A DNA stretch of 64,000 nucleotides from Ypsolopha sequella. Its lineage: Eukaryota; Arthropoda; Insecta; Lepidoptera; Ypsolophidae. Under the pieces are notes generated by a model, which saw nothing but the letters and a program-made list of their open reading frames with translations, made no database searches and was not told the origin of the DNA. Below are positions 1-11,526 of this stretch, piece after piece. The stretch spans positions 12,403,221 through 12,467,220 of the forward strand of contig OW203986.1 of assembly GCA_934047225.1 (NCBI GenBank), given 5' to 3'. The translations under genes and the position numbers were made by a program. Each line of letters opens with the position of its first letter. Positions within the stretch are counted from its first letter, which is position 1.

Positions 1-246
1 TCTTATGTAATTATAATAATTTAAAAGACTAAGGGTCAACTTTCAATAAATATATATAAAACCTAAATATATATAAATATTATAATCTTAATGAAATCAT
101 ATTTAGATCTGGTTTAGGCCTATCTATGCGATTTTATTGGATGCAGGAAAATGCAAGTACTCGTGCTTGTTATTTACAAATAAAACACGTATTATTTACA
201 AATAAAAATTACCACGTTTATCTGGGAAAGCATGAATACTCTCGCC

Positions 247-621
247 TTAAGGTTAAACTTCAGTCGCTTAGCGCAAAGTGCTTAACTTAACATTGTATTT
301 TTTGTTTAAAAGTTTAAAATTTAAAAACATTTTGGTCTGTGGCAGTTGACGCAAATAGTTCAGTATTAGTTAGGTTTATAAAGCGGAAGTTTGAAATTTT
401 AGGCACAATTAGTCATGATCTTGTCCAAACAAAGTTAAAAAAGCATTTTAAGTTGGTTTTGAGAAGATCATGACTAATTGTGTACACAATTTTAATCTCT
501 TGTCTTATAAACCTCACTAATACTGTACTATTGGCGTCAAATGCCACAGACCAAAATGCTTTTAAATTATAAAATTATAAACTTATGCACTTTGCGCTAA
601 GCGACTGAAGTGTAACCTTAA
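247..621. mobile_element. Palindromic MITE with TTAA ends (copy 1 of 4)
   Basis: The whole element is an imperfect inverted repeat. The left end reads TTAAGGTTAAACTTCAGTCG and the right end is its near reverse complement, closing with CCTTAA. Related copies are at 3801-4197, 39121-39511 and 62061-62427. TTAA at both edges is the hallmark of piggyBac-type insertion, so this is inferred to be a piggyBac-mobilised foldback MITE. It has no coding capacity. Confidence 0.8.
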
Positions 622-1561
622 GGCGATTACCGTCGCCAAATTAGCAGCTCGATGTTTGTCGGTACGAATATTGACGGAATTGACATCGAAATAAAATTCA
701 TATCAGCGCGCAATGCATAGTGGCTGTTACGACGCTCGCTGCGTCCTTGAGAGGGCGAAATAGGAGAAAATAATACTTTTCACATGGACGTGATTTTTCG
801 ATTGAATGATCCTATGTTATGTTTATAGCTATCAAGTTTATCTATTGCTCAAAGCATAAATTAATTAAATCAACCAAGCCGCTTAGGAACAGTAGGGAAT
901 TTAAGCCAAAAAAACATCATTCGGTAGAAATTTGTTTTCATATAGAAGTTTTGGTGGTATGAAAAATAAAAATGTTGCATATGTTGTCTTAAAGTTGATA
1001 ATTTATAATACATTTTTTCAATATTTTTGGTTTGGCCATAAACGAGGAGTAGGCTTTAGAAAGTACCTATTTGGCGATACTAAGGCCCTTAACGTGCCTT
1101 TCGAAGCACGCAGACCGAGCGTACCCCTACAGCAGAGTAAAAATATATCCTACAGGATTGAACTCGCGACCTCCGGATTGTGGTCGAGACGTATCTGGGG
1201 GCACGGCAATGCCCCCGCCAAGTCTCGCTTTAGATTACTAGACAGCAGAAGGATTAAAAATATATATTTCATCCTATAGATAAGTATATGTATGTATATT
1301 GAAACCAAAATAGTATTTACTTTTATCAAAATTTATTACTGAGGCTGACAAAATATTATCACGGGCAATAAAGAGAAATCGCAGCGAGCCCGTATAACCC
1401 AATGCTCAGATCTAACTTTCGTTTAATACATATTCAGTAACTTAGACTATTACTCTGTATACAAATATTGATCAACCACTAAACCGCTTTCCTTTGAATT
1501 AATTTTAGCACAACCATGAGCAAGTAATTTAACATTAATTGATAATCATAAACCTTATAGT
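622..1561. other. Gene-free stretch, with a possible degenerate SINE head
   Basis: No gene is supported here. At about 1140-1200 the minus strand reads GTCGCGAGTTCAATCC, similar to a tRNA B box, and the segment resembles a degraded tRNA-derived SINE. The 115-codon plus-strand ORF at 932-1279 runs through this repeat and has no recognisable domain. Downstream coding exons of the minus-strand gene at 1562-3224 were looked for here and not seen. Confidence 0.4.
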
Positions 1562-3224
1562 TTAACCTTGTTTAACAGCTTGGCTGTAGCTGTAAGGACG
1601 AATAACACTGGCTTTCCCTTGGCTGTCATAGAAGTTGACCAGAGACTTTACACTGCCGGGACCGGGCGTTGTGATGGGGTTAGCCGCTGGGGTGGGGTAG
1701 ACTGGCACAGGTTTAACAGGTGTCGGTTGAACCGGCTTGGCGGGCTGGACTGGGCTCGGCTGAGCTGGCGCTGGTTGTACCGGGGTAGGCTTAACTGCTG
1801 GTTGGACTTGAGCCGGCTTAGCTGGTTGTACCGGTGCTGGCTGAGCTGGTTGCACAGGAACTGGCTTCGCAACGGGAGCTACGGTAGGGGAGCCAGGTTT
1901 TGTTACTCGTCCCCCAAGACCTCCTGCCTCCATGTTGATGAAGTCGAGATTGGCATTTTTATCGATTGGCGTGTAGATTTTGCGACCTATTACAGGTATA
2001 AAAGAAAAAATATTATTTGAGGAATGCACAGCTGACTTTTAATAAGTATCTAGTTGTATCATTTGTATACATAGCGATTTTTACTTAATATACAGGATGT
2101 TGATTTGGTCTGCAAATCCAAATATACAAACATACAAATAAATACCACATAAAAAAGATGCGCTTTTTTTTGTCTAAACGTCTCTCGATAAATGGTCACT
2201 GCGGCACAAAGTGTTAGTTAGTAGTTTAGTACCTTCGTACTCGGGTGCCCATGCCCACCCCACCCGACCCTGCCGCCGCCGCTCCGCCGGTGCTGAGTCA
2301 ATTTCATCATGCGTTTCGTACACAAGGCGTTTTAAACTGCCCTAAAATATCGTTAATTAAAAATTAAAAAGTACTTTTTTATATATTTTTCGTCATCAAT
2401 GAACAAGACCTACCCTAAGGCCTACCATGATGTTAAAATCTGCGTAAAATATTTATATGTGAAATTGTACAGCGCCCCTAGCGGTTTACGTGCAATGAGG
2501 TTTAAGTGTTTTCAATACAAAATATTTTACGCAGACGTGTATCGAGGGGCCTACCTGTGACGGAAGTTGCTGACCAAATCAACAACCTGTACAGAGCAAC
2601 AAAATACATATAAAAAATAGGTATACAGATATGTATATTTGTCATATATAAGGTGACTGCATGATATATCCAAATTTATACAGGAGACTCAGTAAGTTGA
2701 AGTTTCAGGACACTTATTGCAAAATAGTTTTTTTTTTTAATTTGTTCCCCAATATTTTAAAAGAAACTCCGAGTCAATTAGTTTAGGAAGCCTAAATTTT
2801 ATTTTGCGTTTTTCACAGAAAGGGTCATTGAGTCTTGGTACTGACCACTTACCGAGTCTCCAGTATGAATGCTATATCATGCAAAGTCCCCTTATACATT
2901 TGTCATTTTACATCATTATTAATAAGTATATTTCGAAAACAATAGAGGTAAGCTATTTTATTTCGAGAAACAAACACCAAAGTTATCTCATTAACGTAGT
3001 GTCTAAACTTTTATCACATTGTAAACTCGAACCGATCCGAACATTTTGCTATGTAGTATGTTAAAGGCGCTCACATGTTTACTTTGTGAAAAATCTACAC
3101 GTGATCATCACATGATCATTGACATATGCACATGATTCATTAGATACACTTAATAATTTAAAATATTATACTCACATTCGACATAACAAAACACGAACAG
3201 AAGCACAAACAATGCGGTTTTCAT
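1562..3224 (-). CDS. Small secreted Pro/Gln-rich protein, related to the N-terminal region of the EndoU gene at 51225-54253
   Basis: Exon 1 (3224-3176) encodes a clear signal peptide, MKTALFVLLFVFCYVE, and ends at a GTGAGT donor. Exon 2 (1986-1562) follows an AG acceptor; joining restores the Cys codon TGT and gives about 157 aa ending at TAA. Exon 2 is dominated by VPVQPAQP-like repeats. Near the end it carries SVKSLVNFYDSQGK and PYSYSQAV, which match VKDLINLYDGKGK and FSYSSV in the EndoU gene at 51-54 kb. The EndoU catalytic domain is absent here. Either the protein really ends at TAA, or a weak donor (CAAG|GTTAAA, exon end 1567) leads to exons beyond the left edge. Function is unknown; secretion is inferred from the signal peptide. 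Confidence 0.65.
2091..2591. mobile_element. TA-flanked MITE inside the intron of the Pro/Gln-rich gene
   Basis: Terminal inverted repeats start CAGGATGTTGATTTGGTC on the left and end GACCAAATCAACAACCTG on the right, with TA on each side as expected for Tc1/mariner-type insertion. An inner inverted pair (CTGCGTAAAATATTT at about 2440 and AAATATTTTACGCAG at about 2522) and a GC-rich patch at 2240-2300 lie within. Confidence 0.7.
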
Positions 3225-3800
3225 TTTGTTTGCTAATCTTTTGGTAAAACAATGGACGACCACAATTCACACTACACCACCACAGAGTAACTAAACTGTT
3301 GCGGCAAGGTTTAGTTAGGAACAAGTTATGATTGGTCGGGGTCAAAGAATCTTGGACAATATCTGGCAATGATGTGGCCAACCAATGCCTCCGAGTGGCT
3401 AGTCTTGGATTGGACGCGGGCGACCTCTGCCACGAGATGACCTCATCGCAGATAAACGGCATTCAAAAACGAATACTGATAAATGAGATTTACTAAAAAT
3501 ACTTTTTGAACAAAGACTACAAAAGTAAACAATTCCAATAAGTTACTTGACAACACGATTTTTTAAAACTTACTTCTTTGTTATCTTCTAGTATAGGGCA
3601 CTTCTGGGGACGTCTTTTTAATTAAGTATAATTTGATTTCGATTATAGATTAGTAGCATCTAGCCCGCGGCTCTGCCCGCATTAATTTTGCCTCGATATC
3701 GGCTTGGCGGTTATTTTATCGACATCCATTATAGCCTATATGTTGGGCTACTACAATAATAAAGAAAACAGCTTCTAAGTCCGTTTAGTGGTTCTTGAGT
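3225..3800. other. 5' flank of the minus-strand Pro/Gln-rich gene
   Basis: On the minus strand upstream of the ATG there is a CCAAT motif (about 3330-3340) and a possible initiator CAGTT near 3300; both are weak inferences. A fragment at 3660-3790 carries the CCGCGGCTCTGCCCGC motif seen in repeats at 32.2 and 42.2 kb. No gene is seen. Confidence 0.35.
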
Positions 3801-4197
3801 TAAAGTTAAACGTCAGTCGCTAAGCGCAAAGTGCATAACTTAACTTTGTTTTTCTTGTTTAGAAGTTAAACATTTTAAAAACCTTTTGGTATTTGGCAAT
3901 TGACGCGAATAGTTCAGTATTAGTGAGGTTTATAAAGAATGAGTTTAAAGTTGAATGCACAATAGTCATATCTTATCCAAACAAAGTTAAAACAGCATTT
4001 GAAGTTGGTTTTGAAAATATCATCATGACTAACCGACCTAACCGTATGCCGTGTATACAATTTCAAGCTCTTGCTTTATAAACCTCACTAATACTGAACT
4101 ATTAGCGTCAATTGCCACAGACCAAAATGCTTTTAATTTTTTTATTTCTTAACAAGAAAAACAGAGTTAAGTTATGCACTTTTATGACGTTCAACCA
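3801..4197. mobile_element. Palindromic TTAA-type MITE (copy 2, right end damaged)
   Basis: The left arm contains GTTAAACGTCAGTCGC. The right arm matches its reverse complement up to GTTATGCACTTT, then skips about 13 bases and resumes as TGACGTTCAACC. It is the same family as 247-621. Confidence 0.75.
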
Positions 4198-4756
4198 TAA
4201 AACGGGACATACATTATTACATATATGTTCATACAGATTACATACAGACAGGCAAGACATTTTGTTTTTAATTTTAGGTTCGGCCTCAGTATGCATTATT
4301 ACATTATTAGTAACGCATTTCATTTCAATGAAATATTCAATGTACCTACAAGATTTTTTACTACTTTATTTTAGTTTAGATTATGTTCTTTATCGTTCAT
4401 TATTTGTTATTAGTCAGTTACCACCAGGAAATTATATACGAGAAAAAAAGCCGGTAAACAGAGCAAAATATCTATATATAATATAAAATTGAAAAGCTAG
4501 AAAGGGACAAAATTCACGGGAAAGAGTGAGACAACACACGTTTGGTGCGTGTTTCACTCAAACGAACACCAAAATCGCGAAAAAAATGATGCATTTCGAT
4601 TCCTTGGGTTGTGACAATGATGAACGACATAAACAATATGGATTTGGACAAGTGATCATGAAATTATGAAATCTAAATGGTCCGCGTTTCAGAAACGTCA
4701 GATCAGATCTAAACAGCCGTTCATACTGTTTTGGGTTTGCAAAAACGTAACATCAT

Positions 4757-5211
4757 TAGGGATGCAAACGATACCTCGATGTTTTGCAACATCGATGTTA
4801 TCCATGAACAATGGTTAGACCAATGTTTTTATGACGAGTATAGGTCAGTAAAAGGCATTTCGTTCATGTGAAATAATCGTGTGCAGAACAGTAAAGAAAA
4901 GTTGAGAAGAAATGTTTTTAAAATTGCATGATTTGACTAAAGTGAGTGAATTAATAAGTGAGGAAACGTCTCTCAAAATTAATGTTTTTAAATCCTGTGA
5001 CATTTAATAAAAACAAATACCTCTGTAATGTTTTAAAAACACAATAAATGTATAACATTTAAAGAATGGTGTTATAATGGCGTTTATTAATTTTAAAAAA
5101 CTTAGAGAAAACATCGATACATCGATGTTTTTATGAACGATGTTTTGACATCGATGTTTTTTTTTAAACATCGATGTATCGATGTTTTTATGAGCGATGT
5201 TTCCATCCCTA
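4757..5211. mobile_element. Non-autonomous hAT-type element with perfect 8-bp target duplication
   Basis: Ends are TAGGGATG on the left and CATCCCTA on the right. The 8-bp direct repeat AACATCAT flanks it at 4749-4756 and 5212-5219. The inside has repeated CATCGATGTTTT motifs in both orientations. There is no transposase. The intact 8-bp duplication is diagnostic of hAT-like transposition. Confidence 0.85.
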
Positions 5212-5219
5212 AACATCAT

Positions 5220-5654
5220 GCAACGCAACTTTAAACGCAAATTGAACATGAAATTATTTTTCCAGATAATTAATTATCTCTTACATACAACGTCACTTAC
5301 AACCAAAGAAAAAGGACTACCCTTATTCTATCCTCACCACACGACACCATCTCCTCGCTATGATTCAAGTGTTTCGGTATTTTTTTTATTATTAATAATT
5401 CTTATATTTTCAACGCGGGCAGAGCCGCTGGCACATCTAGTTGTACTTATATTATTGATATATCTCTCACTGCGCATGAGTTGACACCTACAAGCATCCG
5501 GGCTTGAGCATGCAAATAGACATTACTGCATCAGGCTAATGGAGCGTTGTTGCCTCTAGCTAGTTACGGGTTGGTATTCTAATCTAAATTGTTATTTAGT
5601 TCCACTCTAATTGTTTTACTATAAATGAGAACGGTATATTTATTTTCATTTAAG
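5220..5654. other. No gene seen
   Basis: AT-rich sequence. A short patch at about 5415-5440 (GCGGGCAGAGCCGCTGG) resembles the CGCGGGC repeat family seen elsewhere in the window. No supported coding signal. Confidence 0.3.
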
Positions 5655-5855
5655 GGACAAATGCATATTAAAGCCGATTTTGAAGGCTTTCAAAATCGGC
5701 TTTAACATGCATTTGTCCATTTAGTGCTGTCAAAACAAAACTTTTTTCATTGCAAACTAGTTCATAAGCGTTAAAAACAGAAGCTAAACAACCTTGTAAA
5801 CATTTAAGCTTTGACAGCTCTAAAACTAAAATTAAAGCCTTCAGAATCGGCTTTA
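5655..5855. mobile_element. MITE of the GACAGC/AAGCCTTCAGAATCGG family with a strong hairpin at its left end
   Basis: 5655-5718 forms a near-perfect hairpin with arms of about 30 bases, centred on GATTTTGAAGGCTTTCAAAATC. The rest ends with TAAAATTAAAGCCTTCAGAA and matches elements at 12951-13110 and 39910-40056. Confidence 0.65.
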
Positions 5856-5894
5856 TCTATATAAAAATTAAATAAGGACTGACACAATTTCCAT

Positions 5895-6640
5895 GTACCT
5901 ACGGGAAATTTTGTTTATATTTATTATTTTTCAAATTATATGTGAAAACCTAAAACCCTATATTTTATAGTGTACTTTGAACAAAGGATGTGAGGCTTTG
6001 AAATTGCCGAAATTTTCTTACACATTCACAAGTTCATAATTCCTGTAGCTTTTTCAATTATATGTTTTTTGTTTAAAATTTGATTTCAAGGTTGTACATC
6101 TACGTATTAAATTTTGTATTTGTTCTCAGTTTGATTATAAAAATTAAATCTTCAAAAACAGTTCCTCCTAAATGCCATCCATTTCTATGATAAGATTCGT
6201 AATAATTTTTTACAACTGATACTTTTAAAAAATTAAACTAACGATGCTGTTAGCTTAATGTTGTCTTATGTATGACACATAAGAAATTATATAATTTGGA
6301 TCTGTCAATCCTAAAAAAATTGCAAAAATTTTAGTACTGAAAATTCTTTAATAAATATATAATTATGCCTCTATTAGCTTTTTATTTGCAATTACACATA
6401 TATAACTTTAAAAATAATTAATAAATAAAAGAAAATTTTGAACTTGAAATATATTTCGGCCCTTAGTAGGCCGTCATCAGTCAAGTATTAACAAGTTTAA
6501 AATTTTCTTTTATTTATTAATTATATTTAATGTTATATATGTGTAATTGCAAATAAAAAGTACTGAAAATTGAGTTTCCTTCAAATTCTCTATAGAGAAC
6601 AGCAATTTCATATGTAAAGACCTAATATGTACATAAATAG
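5895..6640. repeat. Dispersed repeat, interrupted by a palindrome; second copy at 27650-28075
   Basis: Stretches such as AAATCTTCAAAAACAGTTC, ATGATAAGATTCGTAATAAT and GAAAATTGAGTTTCCTTCAA recur in order at 27.7-28.06 kb. There is no coding capacity and the family is unknown. The 6346-6558 palindrome lies inside this copy only. Confidence 0.75.
6346..6558. mobile_element. 213-bp palindromic insertion with 13-bp target duplication
   Basis: Arms of about 75 bases (TTTTTATTTGCAATTACACA at the left, its reverse complement at the right) flank a spacer with a GGCCC..GTAGGCCGTCATCAG core. AGTACTGAAAATT is repeated at 6333-6345 and 6559-6571. The copy of the host repeat at about 27.99 kb lacks the insert. 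Confidence 0.75.
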
Positions 6641-6924
6641 TCGAAGCACTAAGTAAATTTTTATATTATTTTTCCTACCTGCAGTATGGTACCATTTTTG
6701 GAACGAAACCCCTAAAATAAATGAAATTTCTAATAAAAAAAAACCGGAACTATTTAATTATGTTAAAGTATGAAGATTTAGAGATTTTAAGTTCCCGTTA
6801 CATTTTTAATTTTATTTCTAGAACTTTATTCACTAACAATAATTCTAAAAATTCACGATCCTTTATAGAAGAAAAATAAAAAAATGTCAAATACCTCTTA
6901 AGATATTAAGTACTCGTTACTTAA

Positions 6925-7184
6925 GGGTGTTAAGATGAAGTTGCGGAAGCCGAAAACTGGCGATGCTACTCGTACTTACAAACAACTTTCAGTGAAAAAA
7001 AAAATTGAGAAATCGACAAAAAAATCTGTTGTTTCATACATTTTGGTCGAGCAATGTAACTTTTTTATGGAACAGCTGATTTTTTTTTACGATTCGAGAC
7101 TCAGTTCCAGTAAAAGTTGTTCGAAAAGTTGAAAAGTTGTTGTACTATCGCCAGTTTCCGGTTTCCGCAACTTCATCTTAAGGT
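6925..7184. mobile_element. MITE of the GGTGTTAA-ATGAAGTTGCGG family (copy 1)
   Basis: Inverted ends are TTAAGATGAAGTTGCGGAAG on the left and CTTCATCTTAA on the right, with poly-A/T-rich interior. Copies are at 18383-18643 and, degenerate, at about 49660-49860. The short ORF inside is a by-product. Confidence 0.75.
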
Positions 7185-7269
7185 GCTACGGAAAAAAAAA
7201 CGACACTTTTAGAACTTGCATATCTACTGCAGTAAATAATGTATTGTTTTGATAAAATACTAGTTTTCT

Positions 7270-7600
7270 AGGGATCTGTTTAAACAGAAACGCGATTGGA
7301 GAAATTTGGCTCGTTAGAAATATTTCTCCAAATTAGGTCTTTTTCGACACCAATTCTCCTGGTTTGACAATTCAGAATGACATATGGACTGCAATTATAT
7401 TTTATTAGATGGGTTTTAACGGTATATAGGACCTGGTTAAACGAACATTTGATAGCACGTTTAGTACATTTTATATTAATAAAAAACCGACTTTTTGCTA
7501 CTCTTCCACGAATCCGTCCCTCTCGCACTGAGCGTTTTTCGCATATGGAGTAACAGGGACGCTAAAACTTTTACATATCGCCTTAACACTCTGTTTAATT
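7270..7600. repeat. Partial copy of an unclassified ~430-bp repeat
   Basis: Parts of this segment (GAATCCGTCCCTCTCGCACTG and nearby) resemble the repeat found at 11527-11950 and 38574-39010, but it is more degraded. No gene. Confidence 0.4.
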
Positions 7601-8620
7601 TTGTATTTATTTTGCTTTTAGTGAAAGATCGTTAACTAATATCCGTACAAAGATTGAATTACGTACATGTCTTCTATACAATACAAGTAAAAACCGATTC
7701 GCCGGATAAAACCATATAATGTGTAAGATCATTAGATACCCACATACATAAGTCATTTACTAATATGGATACATCCGACGACACAACATACCAACAGCAG
7801 ACTGCAAATATAAAATCTAATGCCGAATTCCTAACGATTACTTCTTCTTGTAACACCATGCCGAACCAATCGTTCTGTTAGACCAGACCATGCATAATAC
7901 ATGAGTAAAAAGTCTGACAGGTATACTTGGTGCATAAAGTGAGGGTTCCGTAAAATGTTCAAAATAAGCAGAAATTATTCGAAGAAACAGATGACTTTTG
8001 TTCTTTAGTGAATGAGTGAATGAATGAACACTTCATTGTACAGAAAATACGTATAAAAAGAAAAACAGAGTTCTGAAAACATAATATAGTACAAAGGCGG
8101 ACTTATCACTTGAAGCGATTTCTGCCAGCCAAACTTTGGGTGCTGAAGAAATTATTATCACAAGAAAATTAAAATGGAGATAGATAATAATAATATGAAA
8201 GATCAGTAAATAAAGTAAAAATCATTTTAGTATGTAAAACGGCTAATATCTCTGCAATTACATTATTTTTCCGCAATATTTTCAAACGCTAATCTTTTGG
8301 AATTTAACATAGGTATTACTTACATTGACGTGTACAGGGTAAAAAATATATTATTATCTTGGTTGACTTAATCCAAACATCGATAAAAAATATGAACAAC
8401 TTTTTCTATGAAAAATTATGCAAAATACACAACTGTTTTTTGTAACTGCTGCGCGTGTGCTATAAAAAATTATACGAAACTCGTGCGAGAAACTTTTTCT
8501 CGACTCGTGTGATTGCAGCACTCGCCTTCGGCTCGTGCCGCAAACTCACACTCGTCAGAAAACGTTTCATCGCTCTCGTATCGTAATGTACTAATTTTAC
8601 TTGAGAGGAAGTAAACAAAT
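7601..8620. repeat. Gene-free stretch with a retroelement 3'-end-like fragment
   Basis: At 8010-8180 a GAATGAATGAACAC tail and the words GGCGGACTTATC and GATTTCTGCCAGCC match 13190-13350. This pattern is typical of lepidopteran non-LTR element 3' ends on the minus strand. At 8440-8580 there is a GTGCGAGAAAC / CTCGACTCGTGTG patch. No coding gene. Confidence 0.4.
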
Positions 8621-8876
8621 ATACAACGTGTAACAGAAAGGTGTAATCATATTTGAAGAGCTTATTCAGTCAATGGTTTAGAACAACTTTTACTATGGAA
8701 CAAAACATGTAACTCGAAAAAAAAAATTTTACTGTTTCGTAGAAAAATGCAATGCTGCTCGGCCGAAATGTATGGAAGGGCAGATTTTTTTTTTGTGATT
8801 TCAGTGCTCCATAGTAAAAGTTGTTCTATACTGAATAAGCTCTTCAAATATTACACCTTTCTGTTACACGTTGTAT
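8621..8876. mobile_element. MITE of the ATACAACGTGTAACAGAAAGG family (copy 1)
   Basis: Perfect terminal inverted repeats of at least 26 bases (ATACAACGTGTAACAGAAAG on the left, CTTTCTGTTACACGTTGTAT on the right) and a second inner pair. The second copy is at 20324-20533. The adjacent TA/AT suggests Tc1/mariner-type insertion. Confidence 0.85.
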
Positions 8877-9061
8877 ATCATTACGGTTAACTCCCACAGA
8901 GAGAAGTACCACCTATAAAATGCTACTTATGTACAGTATTATTTTTCACCACAACACTGGTTGGCTGGAAGAAACCTCTTGTAGAGGTGAGCTCGCCTGA
9001 GTGAATATTTTTTCAGATTTTGTTATGTTGGTTTTTCTGTGTGCAATAAAGGATATAGTAC

Positions 9062-9464
9062 AAGGGCGGATCCAGGAATTCAGGTTGGGGGGCGGCCCTG
9101 CAGTGGCGTGCACAGAACTTTTTGCTGGTAAAGCAAACAATTGGTCAAGAATAACAATAAAAAAAAAAGTTTGTACTGGAAATTTTCACTCTAGGGTAGA
9201 CATTGTCTACTCTGGCGTCATACAAATTTTAATTTTTCGAAGTGATATTTAAATTTTTTGATATTTTTTTTATTGTTATTCTTGACCAATTGCTTGCTTT
9301 TCCAGCAAAAATTTCTGTGCACGCCACTGGGCCCTCGACACCTCGGTTTCAAGATTTTGAAATATTTGTGCCTAAGATTCTTTAATGCAAACTGCAAAGG
9401 TGCAACTGGAAAGGCTTTGTGGGGGGGGCCATGGCCCCCTGGGCCCCCCCCTGTATCCGCCCTT
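9062..9464. mobile_element. GGGCGGATCCAGG-type element hosting a nested hAT MITE
   Basis: The left end is AGGGCGGATCCAGG and the right end is TGTATCCGCCCTT, with G-rich and C-rich tracts just inside. Related elements are at 11154-11405 and 19548-19755. The interior is interrupted by the hAT-like MITE at 9101-9329. Confidence 0.65.
9101..9329. mobile_element. hAT-like MITE, CAGTGGCG ends
   Basis: Long inverted repeats (about 65 bases) starting CAGTGGCGTGCACAGAA and ending TTCTGTGCACGCCACTG. Flanking bases CGGCCCTG and GGCCCTCG are an imperfect 8-bp duplication. It is nested in the element at 9062-9464. Confidence 0.75.
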
Positions 9465-9645
9465 GATATAGTAGTAATAATGTTTCAATTTTCGCCGACT
9501 TACATAATTATCTGTTTAACTGTAAATTAACTGTCATTCCTGAAAATTTTAATAAAGGCGGCCAAACAGACTTAATTTAGATTTTTTGTATTTATATTTA
9601 TCTATATTAATATATTTATACGTTTATGTTTGTATGTATATAAAA

Positions 9646-9995
9646 GTGGCGCGGGTGTAGCTCAGGGTTAGAACGCGGTCTCTCAATCTTGAGATCCAGG
9701 TTCGATCCCCGGTCGGACATGCACCAATTAGTTTTTCGGAATTATTTGTTCTTACTTACCACTTGCTGAACGGTGAAGAAAAACATCGTAAGGAAACCTG
9801 AACGCCCTGAAAAGCGTGTATTTGTGCCCGAATTACCTACGGCGATAGAGCTCACCACTCATCACGTTGGGACGTAATAATGGTCGGTGAAACGCGGGTG
9901 TACCGAGTGTGGACTTGCACTTCGCAGTTCACACTCGGAACACCTCTGACAACCCCTCGGGGATTCATGTCATGACGATATATTTTATGTATGTT
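9646..9995 (+). mobile_element. tRNA-derived SINE (full copy)
   Basis: The head resembles a tRNA, with A box TAGCTCAGGGTTAGA and B box GGTTCGATCCC. The body includes GGAAACCTGAACGCCCTGAA and GAGCTCACCAC..CACGTTGGGACGTAATAATG, and the tail ends in TGACGATATATTTT. Minus-strand copies at 31842-32204 and 58403-58766 share head and body, which shows this is a SINE and not a tRNA gene. Confidence 0.85.
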
Positions 9996-10075
9996 CGTTT
10001 TTTTAAATAAAATAACGTTGGTCTATATAAGATTAAATAATATTAGTAGGCGAAACTCAAAACATAGGTAGTACT

Positions 10076-10163
10076 AGTCTATAGGAACAACTGTTTGTAT
10101 GGGAGGAAGAGAAATTCGCAACTTTTTTTCTCTTCCTCCCATACAAATTTGTTCATATAGACT
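10076..10163. repeat. 88-bp hairpin
   Basis: TTTGTATGGGAGGAAGAGAAA pairs with TTTCTCTTCCTCCCATACAAA, and the outer AGTCTAT pairs with ATAGACT. A strong foldback with a loop of about 10 bases. Confidence 0.75.
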
Positions 10164-10784
10164 AACATAAAATGATAATAGACTTTTCTTGTCTTTTTGA
10201 TATTATACGAAAACACAAAAAATATAATTATAGGTAGTAAAATATATTTCGACCACTAATTGTGGTCGGCATCAGTTACACAATTATATATAAAAGTTAT
10301 GATACTGAATATTTTATTTTTATAATGATGACAGCTAAAGTGATGGATAGTATATAACTACATAATACTACATAAAGGTTATCGATTGCCAACTAAACAC
10401 GAACAAATTATCCTTTAACCTACCTATAAAACCTAGCCTTACCTACACCTAACATATTGCCTAGCTATATGTTACAGTACAAAGGAGCTACAGTTATCAG
10501 CCATGTCTATTGACGGAACCCCAGACTCGGAGTTTTCCAAGCAGCACGCAAGCCTCGCATTGTTGATGTGCACTCGCCCGCGACTGTTCAATGTCTCCAT
10601 CGTGACTTTCATCTAGACTAATTGCCGAAATTATGCGACTTGTTAGCCGGAGCGGATGTTACGACACCTGTACTGATTGATTGCTATCTGAGCGATTTTT
10701 TGACAACTGTAAAATTATGAATATGAGGATACGACTATCTATGGCGGTTTAAACGGAATCCATATCCATATATTGTTTTTAGGC
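10164..10784. other. No gene seen; foldback spacer-like patch
   Basis: At 10230-10275 the words AAAATATATTTCGACCAC and GTGGTCGGCATCAGT resemble the centre of the palindrome at 6346-6558. The remainder shows no gene or clear repeat. Confidence 0.35.
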
Positions 10785-11062
10785 TTCCGTACCCAAAGGG
10801 TAACCAACGGGACCCTATTACTAAGACTCCGCTGTCCGTCTGTCACCAGGCTGTATCTCATGACCCGTGATAGTTAGACAGTTGAAATTTTCACAGATGA
10901 TGTATTTCTGTTGCCACTATAACAACAAATACTAAAAAACAGAATAAAATAAATATTTAAGAGGGCTCTTACACAACAGATATGTTTTTTTGCCGTTTTT
11001 ATAGATAATGGTACGGAACCCTACGTGCGCGAGTCCGACTCGCACTTGGCCGGTTTTTTTTT
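10785..11062. repeat. Lepidopteran GGGTTCCGTA / GTGCGAGTCGGACTCG repeat
   Basis: Starts GGCTTCCGTACCCAAAGGGT, contains a GTCCGTCTGTC tract, and ends GTACGGAACCCTACGTGCGC..GAGTCCGACTCGCACTTGG. Pieces of the same family occur at 13855-13925, 34080-34460, 35885-36805, 54365-55155, 57240-57770 and 59470-59515. It is non-coding. Confidence 0.75.
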
Positions 11063-11153
11063 TCGGGAGCCCAGTACACTGAAATCTGTAATTTGTAAGA
11101 TTTAGACTATTAATGTAGTTTTAGGACCTAAATCTGATCTATACGTATACATT

Positions 11154-11405
11154 GGCGGATACAGGGGGGAAGGGGGCATGGAAGCCATAGGCCCCCCAAG
11201 ACGCCCAGAAATTCTATATATTTGACTCTACTTTTTGATTCGATTTGGGTGCTCTTTTACAGAGCATAGTTATATGAGGTATGGATATACTTGCCAAAAG
11301 TACTTAAAGACTTCAAAGGTGCCTAAAAACTTCCCTTTTTTTAAAATGTGATAAAATTTGTCAGAATGACCCTCCCCCAAATTGAAATCCTGGATCCGCC
11401 CTTGG
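11154..11405. mobile_element. GGCGGATACAGG-type short element
   Basis: Inverted ends GGCGGATACAGG and CCTGGATCCGCC, with internal similarity to 19548-19755 (for example GATTCG..GGGTGC and GATAAA.TTTGTCA.AATG). Confidence 0.65.
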
Positions 11406-11526
11406 ATCTATACTTTTCTGATTTTATTCAATTTACACACAAATATGTAAATGTTCAAAATCTGCTTTATTCGAATTTTACAAAAGTTTCAAACAGTAGC
11501 AACAATTTGACAGGGTTAATTCCTTG

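Noticed and set aside
1568..2020. 150-codon plus-strand ORF opposite the Pro/Gln-rich exon
   Set aside because: It is the antisense shadow of the Pro-rich coding repeats; the minus strand has the signal-peptide exon and matching splice phases.
9650..9725. Possible tRNA gene with clear A and B boxes
   Set aside because: The same head is joined to the same non-tRNA body at 31842-32204 and 58403-58766, so it is the promoter head of a SINE.
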